DNA from: Magnetospirillum moscoviense
GTDB lineage: Bacteria; Pseudomonadota; Alphaproteobacteria; Rhodospirillales; Magnetospirillaceae
Direction: 5' to 3'
DNA length: 64,000 nucleotides
Assembly (NCBI RefSeq): GCF_001650635.1
Contig: NZ_LWQU01000011.1
Location: 1-64,000 of the forward strand
Part shown: piece by piece, positions 51,428 to 59,526 of the stretch
Numbering within the stretch: the stretch's first letter is position 1
Layout of the letters: every line of letters starts with the position of its first letter
Notes under the pieces: model-generated
Databases searched by the model: none
Seen by the model: the letters and a program-made list of their open reading frames with translations, nothing else
What the model was told of the DNA's origin: nothing
Translations under genes and position numbers: made by a program

Positions 51428-52131
51428 TGACCAAGCCGCTGATTCTGATCGTCGAGGACGAGGCCGCCCTGGCCACCATGCTGCGCTACAACCTGGAAAA
51501 GGACGGCTATCGCGTCTGCGAGGCCGGCGACGGCGAGGAAGCGCTGGCGGTGGCGTCGGAAAGGAAACCCGACCTGGCACTGCTGGACTGGATGCTGCCC
51601 AGCCTGTCGGGCATCGAGGTGTGCCGCCAGTTCCGCCGCAAGGCGGCGACGCGCGACATGCCGATCATCATGCTGACCGCGCGCGGCGAGGAAGGCGACA
51701 AGATCCGCGGTCTCAATACCGGGGCCGACGATTACATGACCAAGCCGTTCTCGATCCCCGAACTGATGGCCCGGGTCCGCGCCCTGTTGCGCCGTGCCCA
51801 GCCGGTGGCGGAAAAGGGCAGCCTGGCCTTCGCCGACATCCGCATGGATTTGGCGGCCCACCGCGTCACCCGGGGCGACCGGGCCATCCATCTGGGCCCG
51901 ACCGAGTTCCGCCTGCTGCAATTCTTCATGGGCCATCCCGGCACGGTGTTCAGCCGCGAGGAATTGCTGAACTCGGTGTGGGGCCCCGACATCTATGTCG
52001 AGCCGCGCACGGTGGACGTCCATATCCGCCGCCTGCGCAAGGCGCTGAACGGCGAAACCGGGGCCGAGCCCGATCTGATCCGCACGGTGCGCGCCGCCGG
52101 CTATTCGCTGGATATGGACGAGAGCGCTTAG
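51424..52131 (+). CDS. phoB: Phosphate regulon response regulator PhoB
   Basis: 235 residues (ATG at 51424, alternative 51427). Receiver domain with VEDEAAL, phosphoacceptor Asp in LLDWMLPSLSG and Lys in TKPF; OmpR-type winged helix with GPTEFRLLQFFM and RTVDVHIRRLRKAL. It binds Pho boxes such as the one before pstS. phoR is not adjacent. Its last four bases overlap the convergent haemerythrin gene. Confidence 0.95.
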   Translation: MMTKPLILIVEDEAALATMLRYNLEKDGYRVCEAGDGEEALAVASERKPDLALLDWMLPSLSGIEVCRQFRRKAATRDMPIIMLTARGEEGDKIRGLNTGADDYMTKPFSIPELMARVRALLRRAQPVAEKGSLAFADIRMDLAAHRVTRGDRAIHLGPTEFRLLQFFMGHPGTVFSREELLNSVWGPDIYVEPRTVDVHIRRLRKALNGETGAEPDLIRTVRAAGYSLDMDESA

Positions 52132-52520
52132 ACCCGATGCAGGTGGTCGAGGATCTTCTTGTCTTCCTCGACGATGTGCCGATAAAGCCAGACGTTCAAG
52201 AACCGCTCGATATCGACCGGGCTGCGCTCGTTCTGGCCCAGGGCCAGTTCCTCGCGGAACTCGCGCACTTCGTCCAAAAGACTTTGATGCAGGCGCTCGT
52301 GGACATGCACCGCCGGAATGTGGATGTTGCGCATCACCCGTTCTTCGTGGGCGAAATGGTCGGAAACCTGCTCGATCAACTGGTCCAACCCGTCCAGCAG
52401 CGCATCCTTGGTCAGGCCGGCATTGATGGCGGCGAACAAGGCTTCGGCGGAGTTGATCAGGGCATGATGCTGGCGGTCGATCGAGACCACGTCGACGCTT
52501 AGTGCTTCTTTCCAGCTCAT
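52128..52520 (-). CDS. Bacteriohaemerythrin
   Basis: 130 residues, single haemerythrin domain with all seven expected iron ligands (DRQHHALI, HFAHEE, HERLHQ, HIVEED). It reversibly binds oxygen at a di-iron site and may store, deliver or sense oxygen in the cytoplasm. Convergent with phoB. Confidence 0.9.
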   Translation of the reverse strand: MSWKEALSVDVVSIDRQHHALINSAEALFAAINAGLTKDALLDGLDQLIEQVSDHFAHEERVMRNIHIPAVHVHERLHQSLLDEVREFREELALGQNERSPVDIERFLNVWLYRHIVEEDKKILDHLHRV

Positions 52521-52627
52521 CGAGAATCCACCCTGTGCACACCCAGGATAGTTTTAGAGCAATCTTAATTGATCATGCAACACCCTCGGGGCATCGCTGC
52601 CGGCGGCACGCCAAATCCGAGGAACCG

Positions 52628-53494
52628 ATGACCGACTGGGCCGAAACCTACGACCAATCATGGGCTGCCCGCGAGGCGGTCTTTGCCGCCTTGCTGGAAC
52701 AAGAAGACAGCCTGGCCCGGGTCCTGGCCCGCTTCGACGATTTCGAGCGCGCCCATCGATTGCTGACCAAGGACGGCGAGGTCCGCTATTTCGCCAAGCC
52801 ACAGGCCCCCGATCCGATCGGCGCGATGAACCCCACCACGCCGCAGGCGTTCCACGGCCAGATGCTGGCGGCATCGGACTATTTCGAGTTCCGCCGCGAC
52901 CGCTTGCTGGCCGACCTGTCCCAGACCGCCGATTGCGTGATCGAGCTGGGCAGCGGCTATGGCCGCCAAGTGTTCGCCATGTGGCTGGCCGGGGCCAATG
53001 CCCAGGCCCGGTACGTGGCGGCTGAACCCTCGGCCATCGGCCGGCGGCTGACACAGCGCCTGGCCGCCCTGGAACCACGCCTGAAGCTGGAATGCCACCC
53101 GTTCGACTTCCGCAGCGCCACCTTGCCGGCCGTCGCCCCCGATCAGCGGGTCCTGCTGTTTTCGTCGTGGGCGTCGATGTATGCAGCGCCCCTGGACCGT
53201 TCCCTGTTCCGGGCCATCGCCGCCCATCCCGGTCCGGTGACCTGCGTGTTCATTGAACCGTTCGGGTTCCAGGTCAACCCGCACGCGCCGTTCGCCGCCC
53301 AGCAACGGGGGCAGATGGAAGCCCAAGGCATGAACACCGATTTCTTCGAGGCCTTGCGTGAAGAAGGCGCCGCTGCCGGGCTGGAACTGGTCAGCGTCGC
53401 CCCCGACCTGTTCGGCCGCACCGACGAGACCTTGCAACTGGCCTCGGTCATCATCGCCGAGAAGGCGGGTCAGGACGCCTGCGCCGAACTGTAA
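52628..53494 (+). CDS. SAM-dependent methyltransferase-like protein
   Basis: 288 residues. The glycine-rich loop VIELGSGYGRQVFAMWL (about residues 100-116) and an acidic YVAAEPSA strand fit the SAM-binding Rossmann fold. The family resembles putative sugar O-methyltransferases found near surface-polymer genes, but I cannot name the substrate. GAGGAA precedes the ATG at 52628. It lies between two haemerythrin-like genes on the other strand. Confidence 0.65.
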   Translation: MTDWAETYDQSWAAREAVFAALLEQEDSLARVLARFDDFERAHRLLTKDGEVRYFAKPQAPDPIGAMNPTTPQAFHGQMLAASDYFEFRRDRLLADLSQTADCVIELGSGYGRQVFAMWLAGANAQARYVAAEPSAIGRRLTQRLAALEPRLKLECHPFDFRSATLPAVAPDQRVLLFSSWASMYAAPLDRSLFRAIAAHPGPVTCVFIEPFGFQVNPHAPFAAQQRGQMEAQGMNTDFFEALREEGAAAGLELVSVAPDLFGRTDETLQLASVIIAEKAGQDACAEL

Positions 53495-53886
53495 TTGGCC
53501 AGGATCATGTCCTCGTTCAGCAATTCGCGGAAATAGACGCTTTCCAACTCGCCCAGGATGCTGCTGGCCAATCCCAGATTTTCGTCGGACAAGGCCCGTT
53601 CCAGGTCGATGACCTTGTCACGGGTGGCGGCATGCTTGGCCTGGTGGACGGCCGCACCGGGAAAGCCCAACCGGGTCATCATCTCACCCTCGACGTCGAA
53701 ATGGCCTTCGACCTTGGCGACGAAATCGCGCGCCATCGCCAGGGCGGCCCGCACCGACTTGGCATGCACCGCTTCGGACAGGTCCCCCATCAGGTAGAAC
53801 ATGTCGCGATGTGCCTCATCAAGGGCGGCAACCCCGACATTCAGACCGTCCATCCAAGGTAGGCGATGCAAGGCGACCTCCGGCAC
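53470..53886 (-). CDS. Haemerythrin-like protein with an altered last ligand
   Basis: 138 residues. The first ligands are present (DEAH, GHFDVE, HQAKH), but in the last motif HxxxxD the His position is Glu (ERELLNED-like, FRELLNEDM). It may bind iron differently or not bind oxygen. It overlaps the methyltransferase-like gene end by 25 bases. Confidence 0.8.
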   Translation of the reverse strand: MPEVALHRLPWMDGLNVGVAALDEAHRDMFYLMGDLSEAVHAKSVRAALAMARDFVAKVEGHFDVEGEMMTRLGFPGAAVHQAKHAATRDKVIDLERALSDENLGLASSILGELESVYFRELLNEDMILANYSSAQAS

Positions 53887-54004
53887 ACCCTCAACTATTC
53901 GATTATAGGCCCAGCCGGGGGCTCGGGCGCAATCGGGTAAACGCCCTTATTGGGGCTATGTCGGATGGTTGCGTCCCCCACCCCGGCTCGGTCATCATGG
54001 CCCC

Positions 54005-54673
54005 ATGCTGCTCAACCTTGTCCACCTGCTGCCCGACCCGTCCGGAGCCCTGATCTGCCCCAAGGAACGGCTGGTGGCGTTCGCCGATCCGTGCCGGGAC
54101 GGCGACAAGGCCAAGACGATCGGCGACACCATCAAGCGGGTGGCGGCATTGCTGCGCCAGCGGCGCCCGGCCCGGGTGGTGTGGATGGGCCACGCCCTGC
54201 CGACCCTGGTCGAGGCCACCGGCACCCACAAGGACGACCTGATCCGTTTGATCGACGGAACCGAGTGGTGGTGGATATCGGATCAGGCAGTGCCGCCCGA
54301 CCTGCCCGGCCAGTGCGGAGCGGAACTGAAAGCGGGCGGACTGACGTTCCTGGCCAGCCCGACCAGCGGCCGCTTGCCCGGCGAGGTCAATGCCGGCCTG
54401 TCGCCGCAAGCCTCGTGCGATGGCGCCACATATTCTTGCTATGTGCTGGACGGCCGCCGCCTGATTCTGCCGGCCTTCGGCCCGCGCCCGGATGGCGGGT
54501 GCGACGTGATGAGCCCGCCGATCCAGTCGTTGTTCCGCCGCCCGTTCCAGGTGCTGATGCTGGCGGGCGGGCGAATCCTGACCCGGCCGCGATCGCGCCT
54601 GGACGGCGCCAAACCGGCGACGAGCGGCGGCGGCGGCAGGCGATTGTCGCTGTTCGGAGATTCCGAGCCATGA
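54005..54673 (+). CDS. Degenerate PdeM-like metallophosphoesterase (probable pseudoenzyme)
   Basis: 222 residues. The overall pattern matches the ligase-associated phosphoesterase PdeM family: LLPDPSGALICPKERLVAFAD at the start (given in part), RPARVVWMGH, a central EWWWIS, PGEV and the C-terminal RRLILPAFGPRPDGGCDV. The metal-binding motifs are largely gone: DLH is DPC, GD is GH, GNHD is SDQA, and GHxHP is GLSPQ. So the fold seems kept and catalysis lost. The usual PdeM partners (a DEXH helicase and an ATP-dependent ligase) are not here; instead its stop overlaps the photolyase start (ATGA). Confidence 0.65.
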   Translation: MLLNLVHLLPDPSGALICPKERLVAFADPCRDGDKAKTIGDTIKRVAALLRQRRPARVVWMGHALPTLVEATGTHKDDLIRLIDGTEWWWISDQAVPPDLPGQCGAELKAGGLTFLASPTSGRLPGEVNAGLSPQASCDGATYSCYVLDGRRLILPAFGPRPDGGCDVMSPPIQSLFRRPFQVLMLAGGRILTRPRSRLDGAKPATSGGGGRRLSLFGDSEP

Positions 54674-56016
54674 GTGAACGTCCGGTCCTGGTCTGGCTGC
54701 GCCGCGATCTGCGCCTGGCCGATCACCCCGCCTTCCAGGCCGCCGCCGCCCGAGGCCCGGTCATCGCCGTCGCCATCGACGATCCGTCCGCCCCCTGGGC
54801 GCCGGGGGGCGCCAGCCGATGGTGGCGCCATCACGCCTTGGACGAACTGCGCCGCAACCTGGGCGGCGCCCTGGTGGTGCGCCGCGGCGACACCGTCTTG
54901 CAACTGGCCCGGCTGGCCGCCGAATGCCAGGCCAAGGCGGTGTGCTGGACCCGCCACCCGGAACCGCACGAACAGGCGGCCGAGGCGGCCCTGGCCGCCG
55001 CCCTGGACGGCAGCGGCACCGAACCGGTCGCCTGCCCCGGCGACATGCTGTTTGCGCTGGGCGCGGTCACCGGCACCCAGGGGCAGCCGCTGAAGGTTTT
55101 CACCGCCTTCTGGCGGTCCGCCCTTCGATTGCCGGCGCCGCCGGCGCCGCGGCCGACGCCCGCCTTGCGTCATCCGTCCAGCCTGCCGCCCGGCGACGAT
55201 TTGCCGCCGCTGCCCAGTCCGCGCTGGTGGGACGGCCTGGCCCGCACCTGGCTGCCGGGGGAAGTCCAGGCCCAGGCCCGCCTGAATGATTTCCTGTCGA
55301 ACCGGCTGGATGGCTATGCAAGCCTGCGCGACCGGCCCGATCGCGACGGGACCTCGGGCCTGTCGCCCCATCTGGCCTTCGGCGAGATCTCGCCCCGGCA
55401 GGTATGGCACGCCATCCAGGCCCGCGCCGCCAGCCCGGGGGCCGAGACTTTGCTGAAACAACTGGTGTGGCGCGAGTTCAGCCGTCATCTGCTGGCCCGC
55501 CATCCCGACCTGCCCGACCGGCCGCTCGACCTCCGTTTCGCCCGCTTTCCGTGGCGCGAATCGGCCTCCGATTTCGCCGCCTGGAGCATGGGCCGCACCT
55601 TCATCCCCATCGTCGATGCCGGCATGCGCCAATTGTGGGCCACCGGCTGGATGCACAATCGGGTCCGGATGATCGTGGCCTCGGTCCTGGTCAAAAGCCT
55701 GATGATCCCGTGGCAGCAGGGCCAGGCCTGGTTCTGGGACACGCTGGTCGATGCCGACCTGGCCAACAACGCCGCCTCGTGGCAGTGGGTGGCCGGTAGC
55801 GGCGCCGATGCCGCCCCCTATTTCCGCATCTTCAACCCGATCCTGCAGGGCGAGAAATTCGACCCGGCCGGCGATTATGTGCGGAACTGGGTGCCAGAGC
55901 TGGCCGATTTGCCGGCCAAGCTGATCCATCGGCCGTGGCTGGCCGGTCGCCCGGCCCCGATCGTCGATCTGGCCGCCGCGCGCGAGCGGGCCTTGGCCGC
56001 CTATCGCCGGATTTAG
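54670..56016 (+). CDS. phrB: Deoxyribodipyrimidine photolyase
   Basis: 448 residues. Light-driven repair of cyclobutane pyrimidine dimers. The N-terminal antenna domain starts VLVWLRRDLRLADHPA; the FAD-binding C-terminal half has TSGLSPHLAFGEISP, WREFSRHLL, and the NRVRMIVASVLVK / WDTLVDADLANNAASWQW blocks with conserved Trp residues. Co-translated with the PdeM-like gene. Confidence 0.93.
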   Translation: MSERPVLVWLRRDLRLADHPAFQAAAARGPVIAVAIDDPSAPWAPGGASRWWRHHALDELRRNLGGALVVRRGDTVLQLARLAAECQAKAVCWTRHPEPHEQAAEAALAAALDGSGTEPVACPGDMLFALGAVTGTQGQPLKVFTAFWRSALRLPAPPAPRPTPALRHPSSLPPGDDLPPLPSPRWWDGLARTWLPGEVQAQARLNDFLSNRLDGYASLRDRPDRDGTSGLSPHLAFGEISPRQVWHAIQARAASPGAETLLKQLVWREFSRHLLARHPDLPDRPLDLRFARFPWRESASDFAAWSMGRTFIPIVDAGMRQLWATGWMHNRVRMIVASVLVKSLMIPWQQGQAWFWDTLVDADLANNAASWQWVAGSGADAAPYFRIFNPILQGEKFDPAGDYVRNWVPELADLPAKLIHRPWLAGRPAPIVDLAAARERALAAYRRI

Positions 56017-56021
56017 TTCCC

Positions 56022-56729
56022 CTATTCGCCGGCAGCCAGGCGGTCCAGCCGGTCGCGATCCAGCCGGAAGCAATTGGTGGACACTTCCGTCACCACACCC
56101 TGGCGCTTGAAGTCGGCCACCGCCCGGCTGGCGGTTTCGGTGGTCAGCGACAAGATGGCGCCAACATCCTCGCGCCCAAGCAGGCGGATCGGCTCTTCGC
56201 CGGTCAGGTTGGCCAGATGCAGGAACAGACGGGCCAGCCGCTGGCGGGCGGTGCCGGTGTTCAGGTCGGTCAGCCATTCGTCGGCCAGCTTCAAGGATTG
56301 CGACCATTTGGCCATCAATTGACGGTGCAGGCGCGGCGTCTCGCGGTTCAGCCGCTCGACCACCTCGCGCGGCAGGCGGCAGACCAGGGCCGGCTGCAGC
56401 ACCTGGGCCGAATGCTCATAGGCGCCGCCGGCCAGAACCTCCAGCCCGGCCACCGACCCCGATCCCAGCAGGCGCACGATGCGCTGGCCGCCGTCCGGCA
56501 TGTATTGCATCAGCTTGATCAGCCCCGAGCGGATGGTATAGGCGGCGACGCCGTCGTCGCCGGCCTGATACAGAAAGCCGCCGGCTTCGATCAGCACCTC
56601 CTCGATGGGAACGTGGATCAGTTGGAAATCGGCCTCTTGCAGGTCGGCGAACAGCACCAGGTCGCGAATGCCGCAGGTCTTGCACTCGGCCTTGCCCAGC
56701 CAGGCGGCATCGATCTGCCCGCGCTTCAT
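56022..56729 (-). CDS. Crp/Fnr-family transcription regulator
   Basis: 235 residues. A cyclic-nucleotide-type beta barrel (about 30-140) and a winged helix (LSLTTETASRAVADFKRQGV, recognition helix) are clear. The N-terminus has CKTCGIR, two cysteines of an Fnr-type cluster, but the third N-terminal Cys is missing; a later Cys is in ALVCRLP. So an oxygen-labile cluster is uncertain. Its ATG overlaps the upstream DUF188 gene stop. Possible regulator of ccoG. Confidence 0.87.
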   Translation of the reverse strand: MKRGQIDAAWLGKAECKTCGIRDLVLFADLQEADFQLIHVPIEEVLIEAGGFLYQAGDDGVAAYTIRSGLIKLMQYMPDGGQRIVRLLGSGSVAGLEVLAGGAYEHSAQVLQPALVCRLPREVVERLNRETPRLHRQLMAKWSQSLKLADEWLTDLNTGTARQRLARLFLHLANLTGEEPIRLLGREDVGAILSLTTETASRAVADFKRQGVVTEVSTNCFRLDRDRLDRLAAGE

Positions 56730-57178
56730 TCCCGGCTCTCCCGCTTGATCTGTTGTATCAGCCGCTCGATTCCATCCAGAAAGCGCGAGCGATCCTGCCG
56801 GGTGAAGCCAGCCGGGCCGCCGGTCACCGCGCCGGTCTCACGCAAATCCTTCATCAGGTCCCGCATCGCCACCTGCATGCCGATGGAATTGTCGTCGAAC
56901 ACCCGCCCGCGCGGATCGATGGCCTTGGCCGCCTTGGCCAGCGCGCGGGCCGCCAGCGGAATGTCGGCGGTCACCACCACGTCGCCCTGTTCGGCCCGGT
57001 CGGCGATGACGTCGTCGGCGGCGTCGGCCCCTTCGGGCACCACCACCTGCTCGACCAGCCAATGGTCGATCCGGTGCCAGCGGTTGGACACGATCAACAC
57101 CGGCAGCCGGTGGCGATCGGCCACCCGCAGCACCTCGTCCTTGACCGGGCAGGCATCGCCGTCGATGAGAATTCGCAT
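56726..57178 (-). CDS. YaiI/YqxD family protein (DUF188)
   Basis: 150 residues. MRILIDGDACPVKDEVLRVA and the block DIPLAARALAKAAKAIDPRG are the family's hallmarks; a PIN-like nuclease fold is suspected for it but its function is unknown. Start at 57178. Co-directional and overlapping (ATGA) with the Crp/Fnr gene. Confidence 0.85.
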   Translation of the reverse strand: MRILIDGDACPVKDEVLRVADRHRLPVLIVSNRWHRIDHWLVEQVVVPEGADAADDVIADRAEQGDVVVTADIPLAARALAKAAKAIDPRGRVFDDNSIGMQVAMRDLMKDLRETGAVTGGPAGFTRQDRSRFLDGIERLIQQIKRESRE

Positions 57179-57209
57179 GGTCCCCACACCATAGACGCAT
57201 GGCGGCTCG

Positions 57210-57223
57210 GTGACAAATGTCAC
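57210..57223. promoter_or_regulatory. Candidate Crp/Fnr-family operator
   Basis: GTGAC-AAAT-GTCAC is a perfect 5-bp inverted repeat with the four-base spacing of FNR/DNR-type sites (consensus TTGAT/C-N4-A/GTCAA, differing in the outer base). It lies in the shared region between the DUF188/Crp-Fnr unit and ccoG. Confidence 0.55.
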
Positions 57224-57283
57224 TGAAGCGCAAGCAAATATGCGTTAAACCTGATGTCGGGACAGGAGGACCAGGACATCACC

Positions 57284-58750
57284 ATGAACGCGCACATCGA
57301 CCCCAGCAACGTGCCCGTGCGTCCGCGCACCCAGGGCGAGGTTCCCTTTTACCGCGAGAAGGGCCAGGCGGTCCCGCGCGCCGTCAAGGGGGTGTTCCGA
57401 AGCTTGAAATGGTGGGCCGGCATCGTCTTGCTGGCTTGGTGGTATCTGGGTCCGTTCCTGCGCTGGGACCGCGGTCCCGACGCCCCCGGCCAGGCCATCT
57501 TGCTGGATATGGCCGGACGGCGGGCCTATTTCTTCGACATCGAAATCTGGCCGCAGGAAGTCTATTACGTCACCGGCCTGTTGCTGATCGCCGCCGTCAG
57601 CCTGTTCCTGATGAGCGCGCTGGCCGGCCGCGTGTGGTGCGGTTTCCTGTGCTGGCAGACCGTCTATACCGACCTGTTCCAGAATATCGAAAAGTGGGTG
57701 ATGGGCGACCGTACCGCCCGTATCAGCCTGGCCCGCGCCCCGATGAGCGCCGAAAAGGCGGCCAAGACCGCCATCGTGGTGGGGTCGTGGTTCGTCATTT
57801 CGCTGTTCACCGGCCTGGCCGCGACCTTGTGGTTCGGCGACGCCTTCCAGCAGATTCGCGACTTCTTCACCCTGGATGCCGATCCGGCGGTCTATCTGTT
57901 CACCGCCATCATCGGCGGCTTCTGCTTCCTGCTGGCCGGGTTCGCCCGCGAGCGGGTGTGCGTCTATATGTGCCCCTATTCGCGTTTCCAGTCGGCGATG
58001 CTGGACGAGCATTCGCTGGTGGTGTCCTACGAGACCTGGCGCGGCGAACCGCGCGCCCCGGCCCCGGCCGACCTCAATTTCACCGGCCGCGGCCATTGCG
58101 TCGATTGCAAGATGTGTGTCCAGACCTGCCCGACCGGCGTCGATATCCGCTGGGGCAACCAACTGGCCTGCATCGGCTGCGGCATGTGCATCGACGCCTG
58201 CGACCAGGTGATGGAAAAGTTCGGACTGCCCAAGGGCCTGATCAGCTATGATTCCAGCGCCCGCCTGCATGCCCGCGAGCACAAGACCGAAGCCCCCGGC
58301 TTCAAGGTGATCCGGCCGCGCACCCTGATCTATGGCGGCCTGCTGGCCATCGTCGCCGCTGTCATGCTGACCAGCCTGCTGACCCGCGAGACCACCACCG
58401 TCAACATCTTGCATGAGCGCACGCCTTTGTTCATCCAGATGTCCGACGGGTCGGTGCGCAACGCCTATGTCTACAAGGTGCTGAACATGATCCGCGAGGA
58501 CCGCGTCTACACCCTGCGGGCCGAGGGTCTGCCCGGCCTGACCCTGGAACGGGTCGGCGGCACCGGCAAGGGCCAGGAACTGGAGCTGGCGGTCGACAAG
58601 GACACCGTCGGGACCTTCCGCCTGTTCGCCACGGTGCCGGAATCGGCACTGACCGGCAAAAGCGCCACCATCACCTTCGTCCTGACCGAGAAGGACAAGG
58701 CCGGCAAGCCGATCAGGAATGAATCGCTGTTCGCGGGACCGGGGCGGTAA
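57284..58750 (+). CDS. ccoG: Cytochrome c oxidase accessory protein CcoG (FixG/RdxA)
   Basis: 488 residues. Membrane ferredoxin-like protein for cbb3 oxidase copper maturation. Several membrane helices, two [4Fe-4S] motifs (CVDCKMCVQTC, CIGCGMCIDAC) and a C-terminal periplasmic domain are seen. The usual ccoNOQP neighbours are absent, so this copy stands alone. The start at 57284 is preferred over 57254 for its AGGA site. Confidence 0.93.
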   Translation: MNAHIDPSNVPVRPRTQGEVPFYREKGQAVPRAVKGVFRSLKWWAGIVLLAWWYLGPFLRWDRGPDAPGQAILLDMAGRRAYFFDIEIWPQEVYYVTGLLLIAAVSLFLMSALAGRVWCGFLCWQTVYTDLFQNIEKWVMGDRTARISLARAPMSAEKAAKTAIVVGSWFVISLFTGLAATLWFGDAFQQIRDFFTLDADPAVYLFTAIIGGFCFLLAGFARERVCVYMCPYSRFQSAMLDEHSLVVSYETWRGEPRAPAPADLNFTGRGHCVDCKMCVQTCPTGVDIRWGNQLACIGCGMCIDACDQVMEKFGLPKGLISYDSSARLHAREHKTEAPGFKVIRPRTLIYGGLLAIVAAVMLTSLLTRETTTVNILHERTPLFIQMSDGSVRNAYVYKVLNMIREDRVYTLRAEGLPGLTLERVGGTGKGQELELAVDKDTVGTFRLFATVPESALTGKSATITFVLTEKDKAGKPIRNESLFAGPGR

Positions 58751-58768
58751 CGCCCAGAGCGGATCGTA

Positions 58769-58795
58769 AGACCGGGGGTAATGTCCCGGTCTTGC
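58769..58795 (+). terminator. Hairpin between ccoG and tpx
   Basis: AAGACCGGG and CCCGGTCTT form a 9-bp stem with an 8-9 base loop about 18 bases past the ccoG stop. A TTTTTT follows some 12 bases later after another GC-rich patch. Confidence 0.6.
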
Positions 58796-58852
58796 CGCGG
58801 CCGGCTTTTTTCACCACACTGCTAGGCCAACCAACAAAGGAGGACCGTCGCG

Positions 58853-59356
58853 ATGGCCACCATCACGCTGAAGGGCAACCCCGTCAACACCAATGGCTCC
58901 CTGCCGGCCATCGGGTCCAAGGCGCCTGATTTCAAGCTGACCAAGACCGACCTGGGCGATTGCTCGCTGGCCGATTTCGCCGGCAAGACCGTCGTTTTGT
59001 CGATCTTCCCCAGCGTCGATACGCCGACCTGCGCGACCAGCGTGCGCAAGTTCAACGCCGAAATCGACAAGCTGGGCAACGCCGTGGTCATCTGCGCCTC
59101 GGCCGATCTGCCGTTCGCCCATAAGCGCTTCTGCGGCGCCGAGGGTCTTGAGCGCGTGGTGTCGGCGTCCGACATGCGTGACAAGGCGTTCGGCGAGCGC
59201 TTTGGAATCAAGATCGTCGATGGCCCGCTGGCCGGCCTGCTGGCCCGCGCGGTGGTTGTGATCGGCGCCGACGGCATCGTCAAGCACACCGAACTGGTGG
59301 GCGAAATCGCCGACGAACCCAATTACGCCGCCGCAATCAAGGCCGTCACCGGCTGA
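58853..59356 (+). CDS. tpx: Thiol peroxidase
   Basis: 167 residues. Atypical 2-Cys peroxiredoxin reducing peroxides with thioredoxin. Peroxidatic Cys in VDTPTCATSVR and resolving Cys in KRFCGAEGL. GGAGGA precedes the ATG. Unrelated by function to the CRISPR locus that follows. Confidence 0.95.
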   Translation: MATITLKGNPVNTNGSLPAIGSKAPDFKLTKTDLGDCSLADFAGKTVVLSIFPSVDTPTCATSVRKFNAEIDKLGNAVVICASADLPFAHKRFCGAEGLERVVSASDMRDKAFGERFGIKIVDGPLAGLLARAVVVIGADGIVKHTELVGEIADEPNYAAAIKAVTG

Positions 59357-59361
59357 GGCCC

Positions 59362-59465
59362 AAAAAGGAATCCCCCCGGTCCTTGCGGGCCGGGGGTAAT
59401 CCTTCGATTGGATAACCAATGGTAATCCAACTTACCGTGGTTCTCCTACCGACTCCCAAGCACAG
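59362..59465 (-). ncRNA. tracrRNA of the type II-C CRISPR system
   Basis: Transcribed leftward between tpx and cas9. On the reverse strand an anti-repeat (59457-59434) pairs with the CRISPR repeat over 23 bases with one mismatch. Next comes a hairpin (ATCCAA/TTGGAT arms, 59408-59430, with inner ACC/GGT pairs), then a GC-rich terminator stem (CCCCCGG 59373-59379 with CCGGGGG 59390-59396) and a T-run (59366-59362). The 5' end is not certain; TTGACT at 59492-59487 could be a -35, but the matching -10 is poor. Confidence 0.8.
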
Positions 59466-59482
59466 CTTTTCATTGCACCCCT

Positions 59483-59517
59483 CATAAGTCAAGATGCATT
59501 CACGCACTCGACTTATG
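59483..59517. promoter_or_regulatory. Inverted repeat at the tracrRNA-cas9 boundary
   Basis: CATAAGTC (59483-59490) and GACTTATG (59510-59517) are perfect 8-bp arms with a 19-base spacer. The right arm's last base is also the first base of the cas9 ribosome site (GGAGG, 59517-59521). It could be a protein operator in the shared control region or a leader hairpin over the cas9 start. Confidence 0.55.
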
Positions 59518-59526
59518 GAGGTGTTC

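Noticed and set aside
59473-59501. A sigma-70 promoter for cas9 from TTGCAC
   Set aside because: No acceptable -10 lies at the right distance, so I did not list it.
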